Shown here one piece after another: positions 8,720-18,600 of a DNA stretch of 48,696 nucleotides. Every line of letters begins with the position of its first letter. The stretch's first letter is position 1. The DNA comes from Gammaproteobacteria bacterium (GTDB lineage: Bacteria > Pseudomonadota > Gammaproteobacteria > SZUA-152): contig JAADGF010000038.1 of assembly GCA_013152545.1 (NCBI GenBank), positions 1 through 48,696 of the forward strand, in the 5' to 3' direction. The notes beneath the pieces were generated by a model that did no database searches, had not been told where the DNA came from, and saw only the letters and a list, made by a program, of their open reading frames with translations. The translations under genes were made by a program, and so were the position numbers.

Positions 8720-9397
8720 TCAGTCACCCGCTAATGCGCCTAACATTTCATCTGTTTCCCGTTCCCCACCCAGCATTTCTCTAATAATTATCATTAAACG
8801 ACGTTCAACAGTAGCGTCTATGCTAGAATTTTCTGACTCAATACGACAATCACCTCTTGCTAACGTAGGATCGTCGACTATTTCCCATGCGGTATTGCTA
8901 TCCGGCACATTAAGAACACCCGAAACAATACCAATGTCCTCGGGGCACAACAAGACACGCACGTTGCGTGATGCCACCGGTAACGCTTGCAACGCTTCAC
9001 GGACAACACTAATCACTTCACCAGGATCAGCTTTCAACTCACGCCGAACCAGTTGATTGGTTATTATCATAACCAGACGAACAAACTGTTGCTCAACCTG
9101 CTCATCCAGTTGCTTTAATGGTGCCGACAATGTATCCAACAAACGTACAAGCATATCCCGGGTTTGACTCGCTTGCTGCAAACCAGACAGGTTACCTTCG
9201 GCAACCCCTTTATTAAAACCTGCCAAATAACCATCTTTTTGAGCTCTTTTCTTTATAAGCGCTAACTGCCTCTCAATAACGGGATCCCGAGAGCGCTGGA
9301 TATTATGTTCACCTGGACCTTCAGTTAGCTCTTCAACAATAGGCGTCTGCCAATTGGAGCACAACAATGAATCGTTTTTATTAATAACTCTAGACAT
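8720..9397 (-). CDS. fliH: Flagellar export regulator FliH
   Basis: This 225-residue cytosolic partner of FliI links the ATPase to the C ring. The middle has the helical, Gly/Ala-spaced [19 protein letters not shown] segment typical of FliH. The C-terminal part ([17 protein letters not shown] and after) matches the conserved FliH/YscL domain. I chose ATG 9397, with GGAAG just upstream, over the in-frame codon at 9418. With this start it overlaps the end of fliG by eight bases. Confidence 0.93.
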   Translation of the reverse strand: MSRVINKNDSLLCSNWQTPIVEELTEGPGEHNIQRSRDPVIERQLALIKKRAQKDGYLAGFNKGVAEGNLSGLQQASQTRDMLVRLLDTLSAPLKQLDEQVEQQFVRLVMIITNQLVRRELKADPGEVISVVREALQALPVASRNVRVLLCPEDIGIVSGVLNVPDSNTAWEIVDDPTLARGDCRIESENSSIDATVERRLMIIIREMLGGERETDEMLGALAGD

Positions 9398-10403
9398 ATT
9401 CTTCCGCACCCTGACCACCTAAAGAAATATCCCCTGATTCTGCCAAACGGCGTGCAACGGACAGTATTTCCTTTTGAGCCGAGTCCACTTCGCTGAGTTT
9501 AACCGGACCCTTCGCTTCTAGATCGTCACGTAACATTTCAGCAGCACGTTTTGACATATTTCTAAAAACTTTCTCCTTAAGCTCCTCCTCTGCCCCCTTT
9601 AATCCAAGCACCAAAGAATCAGACGATATTTCACGTAAAATTGATTGTATATCCCGGTCAGCAAGATCGTTCAAATTATCGAACACAAACATCAGGTCCT
9701 GAATTGACTGCCCTAAATCTCCATCCGTTTCCTTAATGCTATCCATAATCTCAGCTTCCATTCCGCTATCGAGAAAATTCAGGATATTGGCCGCACTTTT
9801 AATACCGCCAACCGATGAGGTTTTTACATTTGTGTTTCCAGAAAACTGCTTCTCCATAATGTCATTGAGTTCTTGCAATGCTGAAGGCTGTATACCATCA
9901 ATAGTGGAAATACGCATAATGACATCTACACGGACCCGGTCTTGAAAATAGGTTAACACTTCAGCCGCTTGGTCGGGTTCGAGGTAAGATAATACGATGG
10001 CAATAATTTGCGGATGTTCCAGCCGTATTATTTCAGCGACGGCCCGGGAATCCATCCATTTCAGGGTTTCCAGACCTTTCGTACTGGCACCACGTAAAAT
10101 ACGATCAATTAAACCACCCGCTTTATCCTCACCAAGGGCTTGCACTAACACATCCCGAACATAGTCATCATTCCCCAACCCCAAACCCGTTTGCCGTTCA
10201 ACTGTTTTAGAAAATTCAGCTAAAACTTCACTAACATGATCTTTGGAAACATTGCTTAACAATGCCATTTCGGAACCAACTGCTTGTACTTCTTTAGGTT
10301 CCATGTGCTTTAATACTTGTGAAGCAGACTCCTGCCCAAGTGCCATTAATAGAATAGCCGCACGTTTAACCCCAGTCAGTTCACTTAAACCATCAGCCAT
10401 CAT
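9390..10403 (-). CDS. fliG: Flagellar motor switch protein FliG
   Basis: This 337-residue rotor protein links the MS ring (FliF) to the C ring and interacts with the stator. It has a normal length, the EHPQ motif in LEHPQIIAIVLSYLEP, and a C-terminal torque helix FRNMSKRAAEMLRDDLE with the conserved R and DD charges. There are two adjacent ATG codons (10403 and 10400). The start overlaps the fliF stop by about eight to eleven bases, so translation is probably coupled. Confidence 0.97.
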   Translation of the reverse strand: MMADGLSELTGVKRAAILLMALGQESASQVLKHMEPKEVQAVGSEMALLSNVSKDHVSEVLAEFSKTVERQTGLGLGNDDYVRDVLVQALGEDKAGGLIDRILRGASTKGLETLKWMDSRAVAEIIRLEHPQIIAIVLSYLEPDQAAEVLTYFQDRVRVDVIMRISTIDGIQPSALQELNDIMEKQFSGNTNVKTSSVGGIKSAANILNFLDSGMEAEIMDSIKETDGDLGQSIQDLMFVFDNLNDLADRDIQSILREISSDSLVLGLKGAEEELKEKVFRNMSKRAAEMLRDDLEAKGPVKLSEVDSAQKEILSVARRLAESGDISLGGQGAEEYV

Positions 10404-12048
10404 CCGTTACCCAATTTTTTACCACCTGCGCCACCAATTTAGGGTCATCTGCCACAGCTTGTTGAGCCAACAACATATTTTGCTCATAAGGTGTTGTCGG
10501 CGCTGTCAATTTTTTCTGTTCCTCGCCGCTCAAATTGACCACATCATCCCTCACGCCACCCTCTTCAGGCTCAGTAAGCACTGCGGGATCTTGAACGGCC
10601 GCCATGATCGGTAGCGTTTTCATCAATGATTTCCACAAAGGTTTGAGCACACCGAAAAATATCACAATAATCAAAATGACACCAACCACCTGCTTGACCA
10701 CATCCCAGACCCAGGGCTGCTCCCAAATAGGCAGCCCGGGAATAGCAGCAGGTTCCGGCGGCACACTAAACGACTCATTAACCACGTTAACACTATCTCC
10801 GCGCTGAACACTAAACCCAATGGCCTTTTTTGCCAAATTAGTAATACGTTCTATTTCTTCAGGACTCCTTGGCACTCGGATTGATTGCCCGTCCGCATTA
10901 AGCGTCACCTTATCGTCCACGACAATGGCTGTGGATAATCGACGCAAACGTCCTGTAGCAAAACGTGTGTGACTAACCACTTTATCCAATTCATAATTCC
11001 GAATTTCTTTTTTACGAATCCTTGAGGGTGCGTTTTTATCCCCTCGCCCCTCGGCTTGCCCAGCCTGCTCCGGTACCTCCGCTTTAATGGCTGGCTGATT
11101 CGACACAGCGCCCGGCACACCAACACCGTCGAATGCCCCCCCTGTTTGCTCTTCAACCGTGTTGTTACTTCTTAATGCAGGGGTATCTGGGTTAAACGAC
11201 TCCTGCGTTTGCTCAACACGGGTAAAATCAATGTCAGCCGTTACCTGTGCTCGTACCGAGTCTGCCCCAAGAATAGGGGACAGAATGTTTTCAATTCTTT
11301 CTATATAACTTTTTTCCAGTTTTCTTGCATAATCAAACTGCGAACTCGTCAACGCGATATCGCTTGACCGCTCCCCAGTTGTTAACAAACGACCCTTTTG
11401 GTCCACGACGGTAACATTTTCCACTGCCAGGTTTGGGATGCTGGCCGACACCATATGCGAAATTGCCAAGACTTGCGCTTGCGTTAAGCTTCGTCCAGAA
11501 TAAAGACCAAGCACTACCGAGGCCCGCGGCTTTTGGCGATCTCTGATAAAAACAGATTGTTTAGGAATTGCCAAATGAATACGAGCAGATTTTACGTTTT
11601 GGATACTTGAAATGGTCCGTGCCAACTCCAGTTCCAAAGCCTTTTGGAAACGCGCCCTTTGCATTGTTTCACTGACACCAAAACTATTGCCCTCATCTTT
11701 TCCTAAACCAGGAAAACCACCACTCGTGCTTTTTGGTAACCCCTGAGCCGCCAACTTTATCCTTGCATTGTGAATATCCTTACTAGGCACTAATACGGCA
11801 CCCGTCGATTGATCCAGTTTGTAAATAATACCCAACTGTTGCAATGCTTCTAAAATAATACTGGCTTCTGTGTCGTCTAAAGTAGAAAACAATACCCCAT
11901 AATTGGGTTCTTGAAACCACAGCACCACCCAAAACCCCAGTGCAACACTACCCGACAAGCCTAACAATAATACGATTTGTCGAATGATAGAAATCACATC
12001 CAGCCCATTTGGCACTTGTTTGGGATCTTGTGCGACTATTTCTGCCAT
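10393..12048 (-). CDS. fliF: Flagellar MS-ring protein FliF
   Basis: This 551-residue inner-membrane ring protein has a first membrane helix near residues 25-46 and a YscJ/FliF ring domain after it (VLFSTLDDTEASIILEALQ and on). A proline- and glycine-rich linker follows, then a second membrane helix (VVGVILIIVIFFGVLKPLW). The short cytosolic tail ends LAQQAVADDPKLVAQVVKNW, the FliG-binding end. It lies 76 bases after fliE in the same direction. Confidence 0.97.
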   Translation of the reverse strand: MAEIVAQDPKQVPNGLDVISIIRQIVLLLGLSGSVALGFWVVLWFQEPNYGVLFSTLDDTEASIILEALQQLGIIYKLDQSTGAVLVPSKDIHNARIKLAAQGLPKSTSGGFPGLGKDEGNSFGVSETMQRARFQKALELELARTISSIQNVKSARIHLAIPKQSVFIRDRQKPRASVVLGLYSGRSLTQAQVLAISHMVSASIPNLAVENVTVVDQKGRLLTTGERSSDIALTSSQFDYARKLEKSYIERIENILSPILGADSVRAQVTADIDFTRVEQTQESFNPDTPALRSNNTVEEQTGGAFDGVGVPGAVSNQPAIKAEVPEQAGQAEGRGDKNAPSRIRKKEIRNYELDKVVSHTRFATGRLRRLSTAIVVDDKVTLNADGQSIRVPRSPEEIERITNLAKKAIGFSVQRGDSVNVVNESFSVPPEPAAIPGLPIWEQPWVWDVVKQVVGVILIIVIFFGVLKPLWKSLMKTLPIMAAVQDPAVLTEPEEGGVRDDVVNLSGEEQKKLTAPTTPYEQNMLLAQQAVADDPKLVAQVVKNWVTDDG

Positions 12049-12124
12049 GTTGTTCGATTAACCAATATCCGGTGATGACGGCTTTGACATCTAATTCTAT
12101 TAAAGAAACATCAACAAATTAGTA

Positions 12125-12454
12125 TTAAACGGACATGTTCATAATTTGTTTATACGCTTCCACTAGTTTATTTCTGACCTGTAGTACTGACTGAAACGCC
12201 ACACCGGATTTTTGCTTGGCTAACATTACTTCAGCCAGACTCACATTCGGATCACCTAATTCAAAAGCTTTCCCCAGCGCGCCCGATTGTTTCTGCAAGG
12301 CATTCACTTTATCCACGCTTTGTTTCAATAAACTGGAAAAATCAGGAGCAGCACCGGATGCTTCAGTCGCCGCATTGAGCAAGGTTTTATTCTGTGCCAG
12401 AACAGCATCGGTCTGCATTCGATTTAATAGCTGAGCCATATTAACTTCTTTCAT
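12125..12454 (-). CDS. fliE: Flagellar hook-basal body protein FliE
   Basis: This 109-residue periplasmic junction protein connects the MS ring to the rod. The C-terminal half, with DPNVSLAEVMLAKQKSGVAFQ and then QVRNKLVEAYKQIMNM, is characteristic of the family. I chose ATG 12454 because AAAGGAGG lies six bases upstream; the frame runs back to 12517 without a site. That ribosome site directly abuts the end of a 165-bp palindromic repeat (12469-12633), so any transcript from upstream must read through a long hairpin just before the start. Confidence 0.95.
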   Translation of the reverse strand: MKEVNMAQLLNRMQTDAVLAQNKTLLNAATEASGAAPDFSSLLKQSVDKVNALQKQSGALGKAFELGDPNVSLAEVMLAKQKSGVAFQSVLQVRNKLVEAYKQIMNMSV

Positions 12455-12468
12455 CACGCCTCCTTTAT

Positions 12469-12633
12469 ATATACCCGTAGCGATTGAGATTTCGGTTTTA
12501 TTGCACACCCTCTTCATTCCATGGCTGCGTTGACATTCCTCGCAATAGTCAGGCTATTACTCGTCATTTCGCCTTGCCATGAAATGAATATGATGCACAC
12601 TAAAAACCGAAATCTCAAACGCCACGGGTCTAT
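12469..12633. repeat. Palindromic repeat family A, between flrC and fliE
   Basis: The 165-bp element has terminal inverted arms of about 30 bases, beginning ATATACCCGTAGCG on the left and ACCCGTGGCGTTTGAG on the right (reverse complement), with only a few mismatches. The centre carries AATAGTCAGGCTATT and a GTCATTTCGCCTTGCCATG segment also seen in the copy at 20734-20898. No coding capacity. Confidence 0.85.
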
Positions 12634-12669
12634 CATTTAATAGCAACTGATTATTACCCTTGAATACCG

Positions 12670-14055
12670 TCACTCTAGGTGATTGGTCGTACCATACCGG
12701 TCGGGCACACTGATCCCCTGCTCTCGCATTTGCGCTAATTTGTAGCGTAAGGTACGCTGACTTATACCTAACTGTTCTGCAACTGCTTTACGATTACCCA
12801 TTTCGGCCTGTAGTGCTGTCATTATGCGTTTATATTCATGACTTTTAATATCATCTTCTAATCTGCTGTGGGTTTGTGACGCCGCTTCGGTAGTGGCCGA
12901 TATTTTTGTAATAGCCGGCGCATCTTGTTCATACTGAATATCAACGGCGGTAATATTGTCCGATTGTTGTAAAATTAAAGCGCGTTGTATTACATTATCT
13001 AACTCTCGCACATTTCCCGGCCAATCATAGGCTAGTAATTTTTGTAGCGCAGATTTTTCCAATTCAGGCACATGTGAACGAGCAACACCCGCTGTTTTCA
13101 GGTGCTTAAGAATCAGACTACTTGAAATGCTGACAATATCATTCGGGCGCTCACGCAACGGTGGTGCATAAAGTGGAAAAACATTTAGGCGATAAAATAA
13201 ATCTTCCCGAAAATTACCCGCACTGACTTCTTCTCGCATATTTCGATTGGACGTCGCCAGTACACGCACGTCTAACTGAACGATTTTATTGCCACCAAGA
13301 CGCTCTACTTCACGCTCCTGCAACACACGCAGTAATTTTGCCTGCAATGCAAGATCCATTTCCGATATCTCATCCAACAAAATCGTACCGCCATCAGCCA
13401 GCTCAAATTTTCCGGGGCACGCTTTATACGCCCCGGTAAATGCGCCTTTTTCATAACCAAACAGTGTCGCTTCCAACATATTGTGTGGTATAGCCGCACA
13501 ATTAATGGCAATAAAGGGCTTATTGGACCGAGGCGAATGGAGATGAATATAACGAGCCAATACTTCCTTTCCACTACCACTTTCACCCGCTATTAAAACA
13601 GTAGCATCAGTAATCGCAACTCTACGCGCTATTTCCGCCGTTTTTTTACTGACTTCATCCGTTGCAATTAGCTGGTGAGAATCATCAGCTGGAACATTAA
13701 CATATTGCCCTACCATATTCACCAGTACTTCTGCCTCAAAAGGCTTGGTTAAATAATCAACCGCACCATCCCGCATTGCTTCTACCGCTTTTTGAATTGT
13801 GCCATATGCTGTCATAAGCATAACCGGCAAATCCGGCCAGCGTTTTTTAATGTGCTTTAGCAGTACATGACCATTCATGCGCGGCATTTGAATATCAGTG
13901 ACAACCAAGGTTGGCATTTGTCGCTCTATCTGGTCTAACGCCATGCGCCCATCCTGCGCCACAATAACCGAATAACCCGCTAACACTAACGTATCATTTA
14001 AGGCGTCACGTAAATCAAGATCATCTTCTACTACAAGAATCGTCGCTTGCATCAT
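12670..14055 (-). CDS. flrC: Sigma-54 response regulator FlrC (FleR)
   Basis: This 461-residue two-component activator drives class III flagellar genes (basal body and hook). Domains in order: a receiver with phospho-acceptor D54 in TDIQMP and K104 in LTKPF; an AAA+ domain with Walker A GESGSGKE (157-164) and the sigma-54 contact loop GAFTGA (204-209); and a Fis-type helix-turn-helix at the end ([19 protein letters not shown]). I prefer ATG 14055 (ATGATG), preceded by AGGTGA. It follows flrB, its kinase, by about 125 bases. Confidence 0.95.
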   Translation of the reverse strand: MMQATILVVEDDLDLRDALNDTLVLAGYSVIVAQDGRMALDQIERQMPTLVVTDIQMPRMNGHVLLKHIKKRWPDLPVMLMTAYGTIQKAVEAMRDGAVDYLTKPFEAEVLVNMVGQYVNVPADDSHQLIATDEVSKKTAEIARRVAITDATVLIAGESGSGKEVLARYIHLHSPRSNKPFIAINCAAIPHNMLEATLFGYEKGAFTGAYKACPGKFELADGGTILLDEISEMDLALQAKLLRVLQEREVERLGGNKIVQLDVRVLATSNRNMREEVSAGNFREDLFYRLNVFPLYAPPLRERPNDIVSISSSLILKHLKTAGVARSHVPELEKSALQKLLAYDWPGNVRELDNVIQRALILQQSDNITAVDIQYEQDAPAITKISATTEAASQTHSRLEDDIKSHEYKRIMTALQAEMGNRKAVAEQLGISQRTLRYKLAQMREQGISVPDRYGTTNHLE

Positions 14056-14181
14056 TAAATTCACCTGTAACTTTAGAATGTAACTTGAGTGTTTAACCTA
14101 AACTCATCAGTCAATGGACTCGGAGTAACATCAAGCCCCTTAGATAGCATTAGGTGAAACTTTAATTTATTCACGCTCATT

Positions 14182-15348
14182 TTAAATTTCATTATTGATC
14201 GTAGAGGGAAGGCGCAACACAAATCGACTACCATTTTGGTAATCGGAGTCAAACCAAATATCGCCCTGATGTGCACGCGTAACCGCCTGCACAACAGACA
14301 AGCCAAGACCGGTGCCTTGTGATTTAGTCGTAAAAAAGGGATCAAATATCTTGTTCTGAATTTCTGTTGAAATTCCCGGTCCAGTATCGGTAATGACAAT
14401 ATCAACACTGTCTAACTCATTAAACCTAATCGCCACTGTAATCTTGCCACCGAACGCTATTGCCTGAATAGCATTGTTGACTAGGTTTTGTAGTGCACTT
14501 AATAATATCGATTGATTACCAACCACAATTACGCCATCACACGGATTGTCAAATTCAACCACAATTTGTTTTTTCTCAGCAGTGGTCTTGGCCTCTTCTA
14601 CCAGGGTGCTGATGAGTTGCGAAAGACCAAAACTTTCACCATTGCAGTATTCTTCTCTTGAAAAAAGTAACATATCATTGACCAAACTCTCCAGATAACT
14701 CAATTGATCAATCATTTTTTCTACAACGGCTTGCTGTTTGTTTTTGTCGACATTCAATGATTTCAATTGTGAAACACTTAACAAAGCTGTTGACAAAGGC
14801 GTGCGAATCTGATGCGCCAATCCAGCCACCATTTCACCCATGGATATCAATCGTTGATGCTGACTTAACCGTAGCTGTAATCGTCGCGTTTCGGTGACAT
14901 CTGCAATCAAAAGAATCTGGCCGGGATCACTCCCAAGTGGACACGTTGATATATTAACGAGACGGCCATCATTCAAAGATATGTCATGACCATCATCACC
15001 TCGTGGCGCAAATGAACGGCTTATAACATCACGCCACATTTCAGTGTATAATGGACCACCCAGCAGTTTAATCGCTGCTGGATTACAATCCTGGATACGT
15101 CCAGTAGAATCCAATACAATAAGCCCTGCTGGTAATGCGTGTAAAATTGAAGAGAGTTTTTTTGCGATGCGGTCACGTTCACCAATTTCGTCGCGACGCT
15201 TTTGTTGCACATCAATCAATTGAGATTGAAGTTGGGCTACACGATCCTCTAGGCTATGATAGGTGGTCTCTAGTGTTTCGGTTAGCTGATTAAAGGTTTG
15301 GAAGGTATCTTCTAGCGCTTGAAGCCGCCCTGAAATCGGTACACCCAT
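14182..15348 (-). CDS. flrB: Sensor histidine kinase FlrB (FleS)
   Basis: This 388-residue soluble kinase partners FlrC. It has an N-terminal coiled coil (about 10-70) and a PAS domain (about 65-150, opening ILHALPAGLIVLD). The dimerisation/phospho-acceptor helix carries H179 in LAHQIRTPL. The ATPase domain shows N (NAIQA), DTGPGI and GTGLGL boxes. It has no membrane segment, as is usual for FlrB/FleS, so the signal is thought to come from the flagellar export apparatus itself. Confidence 0.95.
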   Translation of the reverse strand: MGVPISGRLQALEDTFQTFNQLTETLETTYHSLEDRVAQLQSQLIDVQQKRRDEIGERDRIAKKLSSILHALPAGLIVLDSTGRIQDCNPAAIKLLGGPLYTEMWRDVISRSFAPRGDDGHDISLNDGRLVNISTCPLGSDPGQILLIADVTETRRLQLRLSQHQRLISMGEMVAGLAHQIRTPLSTALLSVSQLKSLNVDKNKQQAVVEKMIDQLSYLESLVNDMLLFSREEYCNGESFGLSQLISTLVEEAKTTAEKKQIVVEFDNPCDGVIVVGNQSILLSALQNLVNNAIQAIAFGGKITVAIRFNELDSVDIVITDTGPGISTEIQNKIFDPFFTTKSQGTGLGLSVVQAVTRAHQGDIWFDSDYQNGSRFVLRLPSTINNEI

Positions 15349-15486
15349 GCGACAAATTACTCCTGTTGAGTGACTGAGCTAAAACCAGAATCACTGGACT
15401 TTGGTAAGTCACTTAAGAGCAATTTTTGTGCCTACAAATGGATCTATTCTAATTCAACAAGTTAGCTAACAAATTTGATCGTCCAG

Positions 15487-16917
15487 TCAAATTTCTGACA
15501 CAGACTCTGAACGTTGCAAACCATACTTTCTGAGCTTTTCCACCAAGGTTGTTCTACGCATATGCAATCGTTTTGCTGCATGCGCAACAATGCCACCCGC
15601 TTCCTCCAACGCCTGTTTGATCAGGGAACATTCGAGGCTGCTAATATGTTCTTTCAAATCAATTCCATCACGCGGTAAACGTGAAGAAAACATAGGCTCC
15701 ATTGGTGCAAGGTGTTGCTCAAAATTAACTTGCTTGGATGAAAGCAAACTGCCAGCGGGTCTAAATTTTTCCGGTAAATCCTGCACTCCCACCAAACCAT
15801 AAGGAAACATAATGACTAAGCGCTCTAACAAATTTGATAATTCCCGCACATTACCCGGCCAGCGATACTGACACAACGCCATGGTAGCCTCCGGTGTAAA
15901 CCGTACCGAGCCGCGCTTTTCGTGTTCTACCCGGGCAATCAGCTCATTTACCAATAATGGAATATCATCGACACGATCACGTAATGGCGGCATTTCAATC
16001 GGAAAGACCTGCAATCGATAATAGAGATCTTCACGAAAAGTACCAGCGACAATCATTTCATCCAAATTACGATGGGTTGCCGCCACTACGCGGACATCGG
16101 CGGTAAGCACTTTTGTACCACCGATTCTCTCGAAGGTTCTTTCCTGCAAAACTCGCAGCAACTTTACCTGCATCGTCATCGGCATATCACCTATTTCATC
16201 CAGAAAAAGCGTCCCTCCCTCTGCCATTTCAAAGCGTCCCTGACGAGCACTAAAAGCACCAGTGAAAGCACCTTTTTCATGGCCAAATAATTCACTTTCC
16301 AACAAATCACCCGGTATAGCACCACAATTTATAGGCACAAAGGGTTTATCGCGCCGAGAAGAATGGTAATGTAAATTTCGCGCCACAACCTCCTTGCCAG
16401 TACCGGATTCACCCAATATAATTACCGTCGCATCGGAGTTTGCGACTTGTTCAATAAGTTGACGTACATTTCTAACACCGCGACTGTTACCCACCAGACT
16501 GCGAAATAAATCCAGATTGAAATTACCCCCTTTACGCTTTTTCCCCGCTTGGAAAACCTGTGCCCGATGTAATGCATCGGTTAATTCGACATAAGTTAAT
16601 GGAACGTTGACAATCGCAAATGCCCGTTTAACAAAATCTCGGTCAATCAGCCTGCCTGTCTCTTTTGTCAATAATAAAATAACAGGAATATCGGGATTCT
16701 GTTGTTTGATGTAATCAAAAGTATTGAGTAAATTATCTGCTTCACCACAGCCACCCAGTAATATTGCACCAATTGTACTATTATCGAGCGCCGCGCCGAT
16801 TCCGCCGCAATCGCATCTCATTAATTTGTTATATCCCAAAAACTCTAGTATTGCGGAAAATTTTTGGGCTTCATTCTGATCACTCTCAACAATTAGTAAC
16901 GCTGTAGCCTCTGGCAT
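15487..16917 (-). CDS. flrA: Flagellar master regulator FlrA (FleQ)
   Basis: This 476-residue sigma-54 activator sits at the top of the flagellar cascade. The N-terminal receiver-like domain is degenerate, without a clear phospho-acceptor aspartate pocket, as in FleQ. LFRS (137-140) and the arginine-asparagine pair at 180-181 are the c-di-GMP contacts known from Pseudomonas FleQ. Walker A GESGTGKE (169-176) and GAFTGA (216-221) follow, and a Fis-type helix-turn-helix ends the protein. So ATPase activity and c-di-GMP sensing both look intact. ATG 16917 has GGGAG upstream; the TTG at 16935 is a less likely start. Confidence 0.96.
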   Translation of the reverse strand: MPEATALLIVESDQNEAQKFSAILEFLGYNKLMRCDCGGIGAALDNSTIGAILLGGCGEADNLLNTFDYIKQQNPDIPVILLLTKETGRLIDRDFVKRAFAIVNVPLTYVELTDALHRAQVFQAGKKRKGGNFNLDLFRSLVGNSRGVRNVRQLIEQVANSDATVIILGESGTGKEVVARNLHYHSSRRDKPFVPINCGAIPGDLLESELFGHEKGAFTGAFSARQGRFEMAEGGTLFLDEIGDMPMTMQVKLLRVLQERTFERIGGTKVLTADVRVVAATHRNLDEMIVAGTFREDLYYRLQVFPIEMPPLRDRVDDIPLLVNELIARVEHEKRGSVRFTPEATMALCQYRWPGNVRELSNLLERLVIMFPYGLVGVQDLPEKFRPAGSLLSSKQVNFEQHLAPMEPMFSSRLPRDGIDLKEHISSLECSLIKQALEEAGGIVAHAAKRLHMRRTTLVEKLRKYGLQRSESVSEI

Positions 16918-17005
16918 GTGTACTCCCGTCTCCAAAACGTTTTATTTATTTATAGAATGGGTGATAACAATTAGCGATAAAACATACTATGAGTAAAACA
17001 CCTGA

Positions 17006-17033
17006 TTTGCGATATGTCAAAATATTGTCGCAA
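17006..17033. promoter_or_regulatory. Inverted repeat upstream of flrA, possible operator
   Basis: TTTGCGA (17006-17012) and TCGCAAA (17027-17033) are perfect inverted arms flanking an AT-rich centre, about 90 bases upstream of the flrA start. It could be a regulator binding site or a hairpin in the leader. No known consensus is claimed. Confidence 0.35.
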
Positions 17034-17095
17034 AGAATTTTTCGCTGCGGTGAAAATAGCGGCACAGCTTACACCGTTTTTTCTTTAAACCTTTC

Positions 17096-17101
17096 ATTAT
17101 A
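17096..17101 (-). promoter_or_regulatory. Candidate -10 element for flrA
   Basis: A perfect TATAAT on the minus strand lies about 180 bases upstream of flrA, between it and the PilZ gene. The -35 region at 17-bp spacing is poor, so this is only a candidate sigma-70 promoter. Confidence 0.3.
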
Positions 17102-17192
17102 GGGAATATTTATGTTTATAATGACGTGCTAAGGAACATGTAGGATATTGATAATGACCAAGCTTAAACAACGTTGTATAAACGTTGTATTA

Positions 17193-17798
17193 TCAGTTTT
17201 GTTGTTTCATTCGCTTTTGCTGCGCGATGCACCGACGGTGATGGCGAAAAATGTATTTACTAATCGAGTCTTGAAGCTGTTCACTCACCCCGGCAAACTC
17301 TGTAATAATTTTTAACAACTGCCCATTAGTACCAGTGTCAGTAGTATCAGTGTCCCTTGTGCACTCCAACACTTTAACAAAAAGTTTAATCGCTTGCGGG
17401 TAGTGACTGTCCGGAAACCATTCCACAAGACAGTAATCATCTGGCTGTAATGCAGTCGAACTCATAAATGCAAAACCAAATGCGCTGATTTTTATTGGCT
17501 GACATTCTGGTAGTGGCGCGGCTTGCATCATTAAATGCCCCACCCAATTAAGCAATAAATTGACTTTAGTCTCAAGGTGTTTTAATTCTGTTATAGATTC
17601 TGAAAGCTCATCCTCTTTTTCTGCCAACGCCTCATCGCGACTTAGCAACACTTGAAACAATAACTCATTCTCCCGGTTTAACGATTCTAGTCTATTGATA
17701 TTCACTGGCCATTCAACAGCTTGCCACTGTAACGGTAACTGATCTTCATAGATCAGAACATCTTTAAATGGGTCACGATGATTAGTAATATCAGGCAT
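17193..17798 (-). CDS. Atypical PilZ-domain protein, probable c-di-GMP-linked flagellar protein
   Basis: This 201-residue cytosolic protein has a long helical, heptad-rich first half (about 35-95: NRENELLFQ, then EDELSESITELKHLETKVN). A beta-rich half follows (KISAFGFAFMS, DDYCLVEWFP, AIKLFVKVLEC), and it ends with a basic RHHRRCIAQQKR helix. This layout fits the tetramer-forming 'atypical PilZ' proteins (tPilZ), which lack the standard RxxxR motif. Homologs sit beside fleQ/flrA and fliS in other gammaproteobacteria. TATAAT at 17806-17811 lies just upstream, which would give a very short leader. Family assignment rests on layout and position. Confidence 0.65.
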   Translation of the reverse strand: MPDITNHRDPFKDVLIYEDQLPLQWQAVEWPVNINRLESLNRENELLFQVLLSRDEALAEKEDELSESITELKHLETKVNLLLNWVGHLMMQAAPLPECQPIKISAFGFAFMSSTALQPDDYCLVEWFPDSHYPQAIKLFVKVLECTRDTDTTDTGTNGQLLKIITEFAGVSEQLQDSISKYIFRHHRRCIAQQKRMKQQN

Positions 17799-18014
17799 GG
17801 CTTACATTATAGCAACATAAGCGCCGCCTGCTGCCATAGCGCAATTACTTTCAAGAAATGTTTGAGGTGTTTTCTTGTGATTTTTTCGATTATGGAATGT
17901 GCATACCGCGTAATAAACCGGTAACGATACCCTAGATGGTTAGAAGTAAAGTGTTAGCATCGAATGAATAGGCCTGTAATAACGCTTAAGTCTCACTCGC
18001 CACGATTATAAATA

Positions 18015-18335
18015 TTAACCGGTATTTTTCAGATAAGCAGAAGAAGCATTTTTATGTGTTGCCAGTTTATTCAGTTTTTCACCGATCTTAAAATGCGCAG
18101 AAGCACTCAAACCACATATTTTTTTATCCGTTGTCATTATCTCAGCAATCCCATTTCGAATTGCTTGAGCCTCTGATAATGATACGGCCTTGGCAAAAAA
18201 AACTGACAACAATTTCCCACGTTGTGCCTCAAAACTCACCAACGCATCCCACTCCTCCTCATTGGATGCATCGAGCATTTTTTCGGTCAAATTAAGTATC
18301 GACCTCCACTGCTGGTCACGCACCTGGCTTATCAT
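18015..18335 (-). CDS. FliT-like flagellar chaperone
   Basis: This 106-residue all-helical protein opens MISQVRDQQWRSILNLTEKM and contains a WDALVSFEAQRGKLLSVFF segment, the layout of small FliT-type export chaperones. It sits where fliT does, after fliS. Sequence similarity to characterised FliT is not obvious to me, so position carries much of the weight. I chose ATG 18335, preceded by CAGGT. The frame continues to 18431, but those extra codons lie inside repeat element B and are not gene sequence. Confidence 0.65.
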   Translation of the reverse strand: MISQVRDQQWRSILNLTEKMLDASNEEEWDALVSFEAQRGKLLSVFFAKAVSLSEAQAIRNGIAEIMTTDKKICGLSASAHFKIGEKLNKLATHKNASSAYLKNTG

Positions 18336-18350
18336 AATGTACCTGCCATT

Positions 18351-18539
18351 AAGGGTCTGTAAAGAAATAACGTGAACATTTTTTTTGCCTATCCTTGCGT
18401 CTTCGGCGTTGCACAAAAGCTTACATACCACGAGTATGCGCCCTGAAAGAAGTGCCCTTGGGGTGCGCCCACTTCCACGTTTTGAAGACGAAACGATACC
18501 CCGCGTAATCTGTCCGACTGTATTTCTTTACATACCCTT
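18351..18539. repeat. Palindromic repeat family B, between fliS and the FliT-like gene
   Basis: The 189-bp element has 19-bp inverted ends, AAGGGTCTGTAAAGAAATA on the left and its near-perfect complement at 18521-18539. The interior has CTTGCGTCTTCGGCGTTGC, GAGTATGCGCCCTGAAAGAA and GGGGTGCGCCCA. A second copy lies at 38991-39185. It separates two genes that are normally adjacent. Confidence 0.85.
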
Positions 18540-18600
18540 AGCACTTATCCCACGTTGTTCGCCCAAGTTACTATAAAATTACAATTATACGTAGCCATGC

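Noticed and set aside
14073-14408. A 111-codon minus-strand frame over the end of flrB
   Set aside because: It overlaps the conserved ATPase end of flrB in another frame.
18336-18431. N-terminal extension of the FliT-like gene
   Set aside because: These codons lie in repeat B and its edge, and a similar peptide appears at the other copy near 39000, so they are repeat sequence, not gene sequence.
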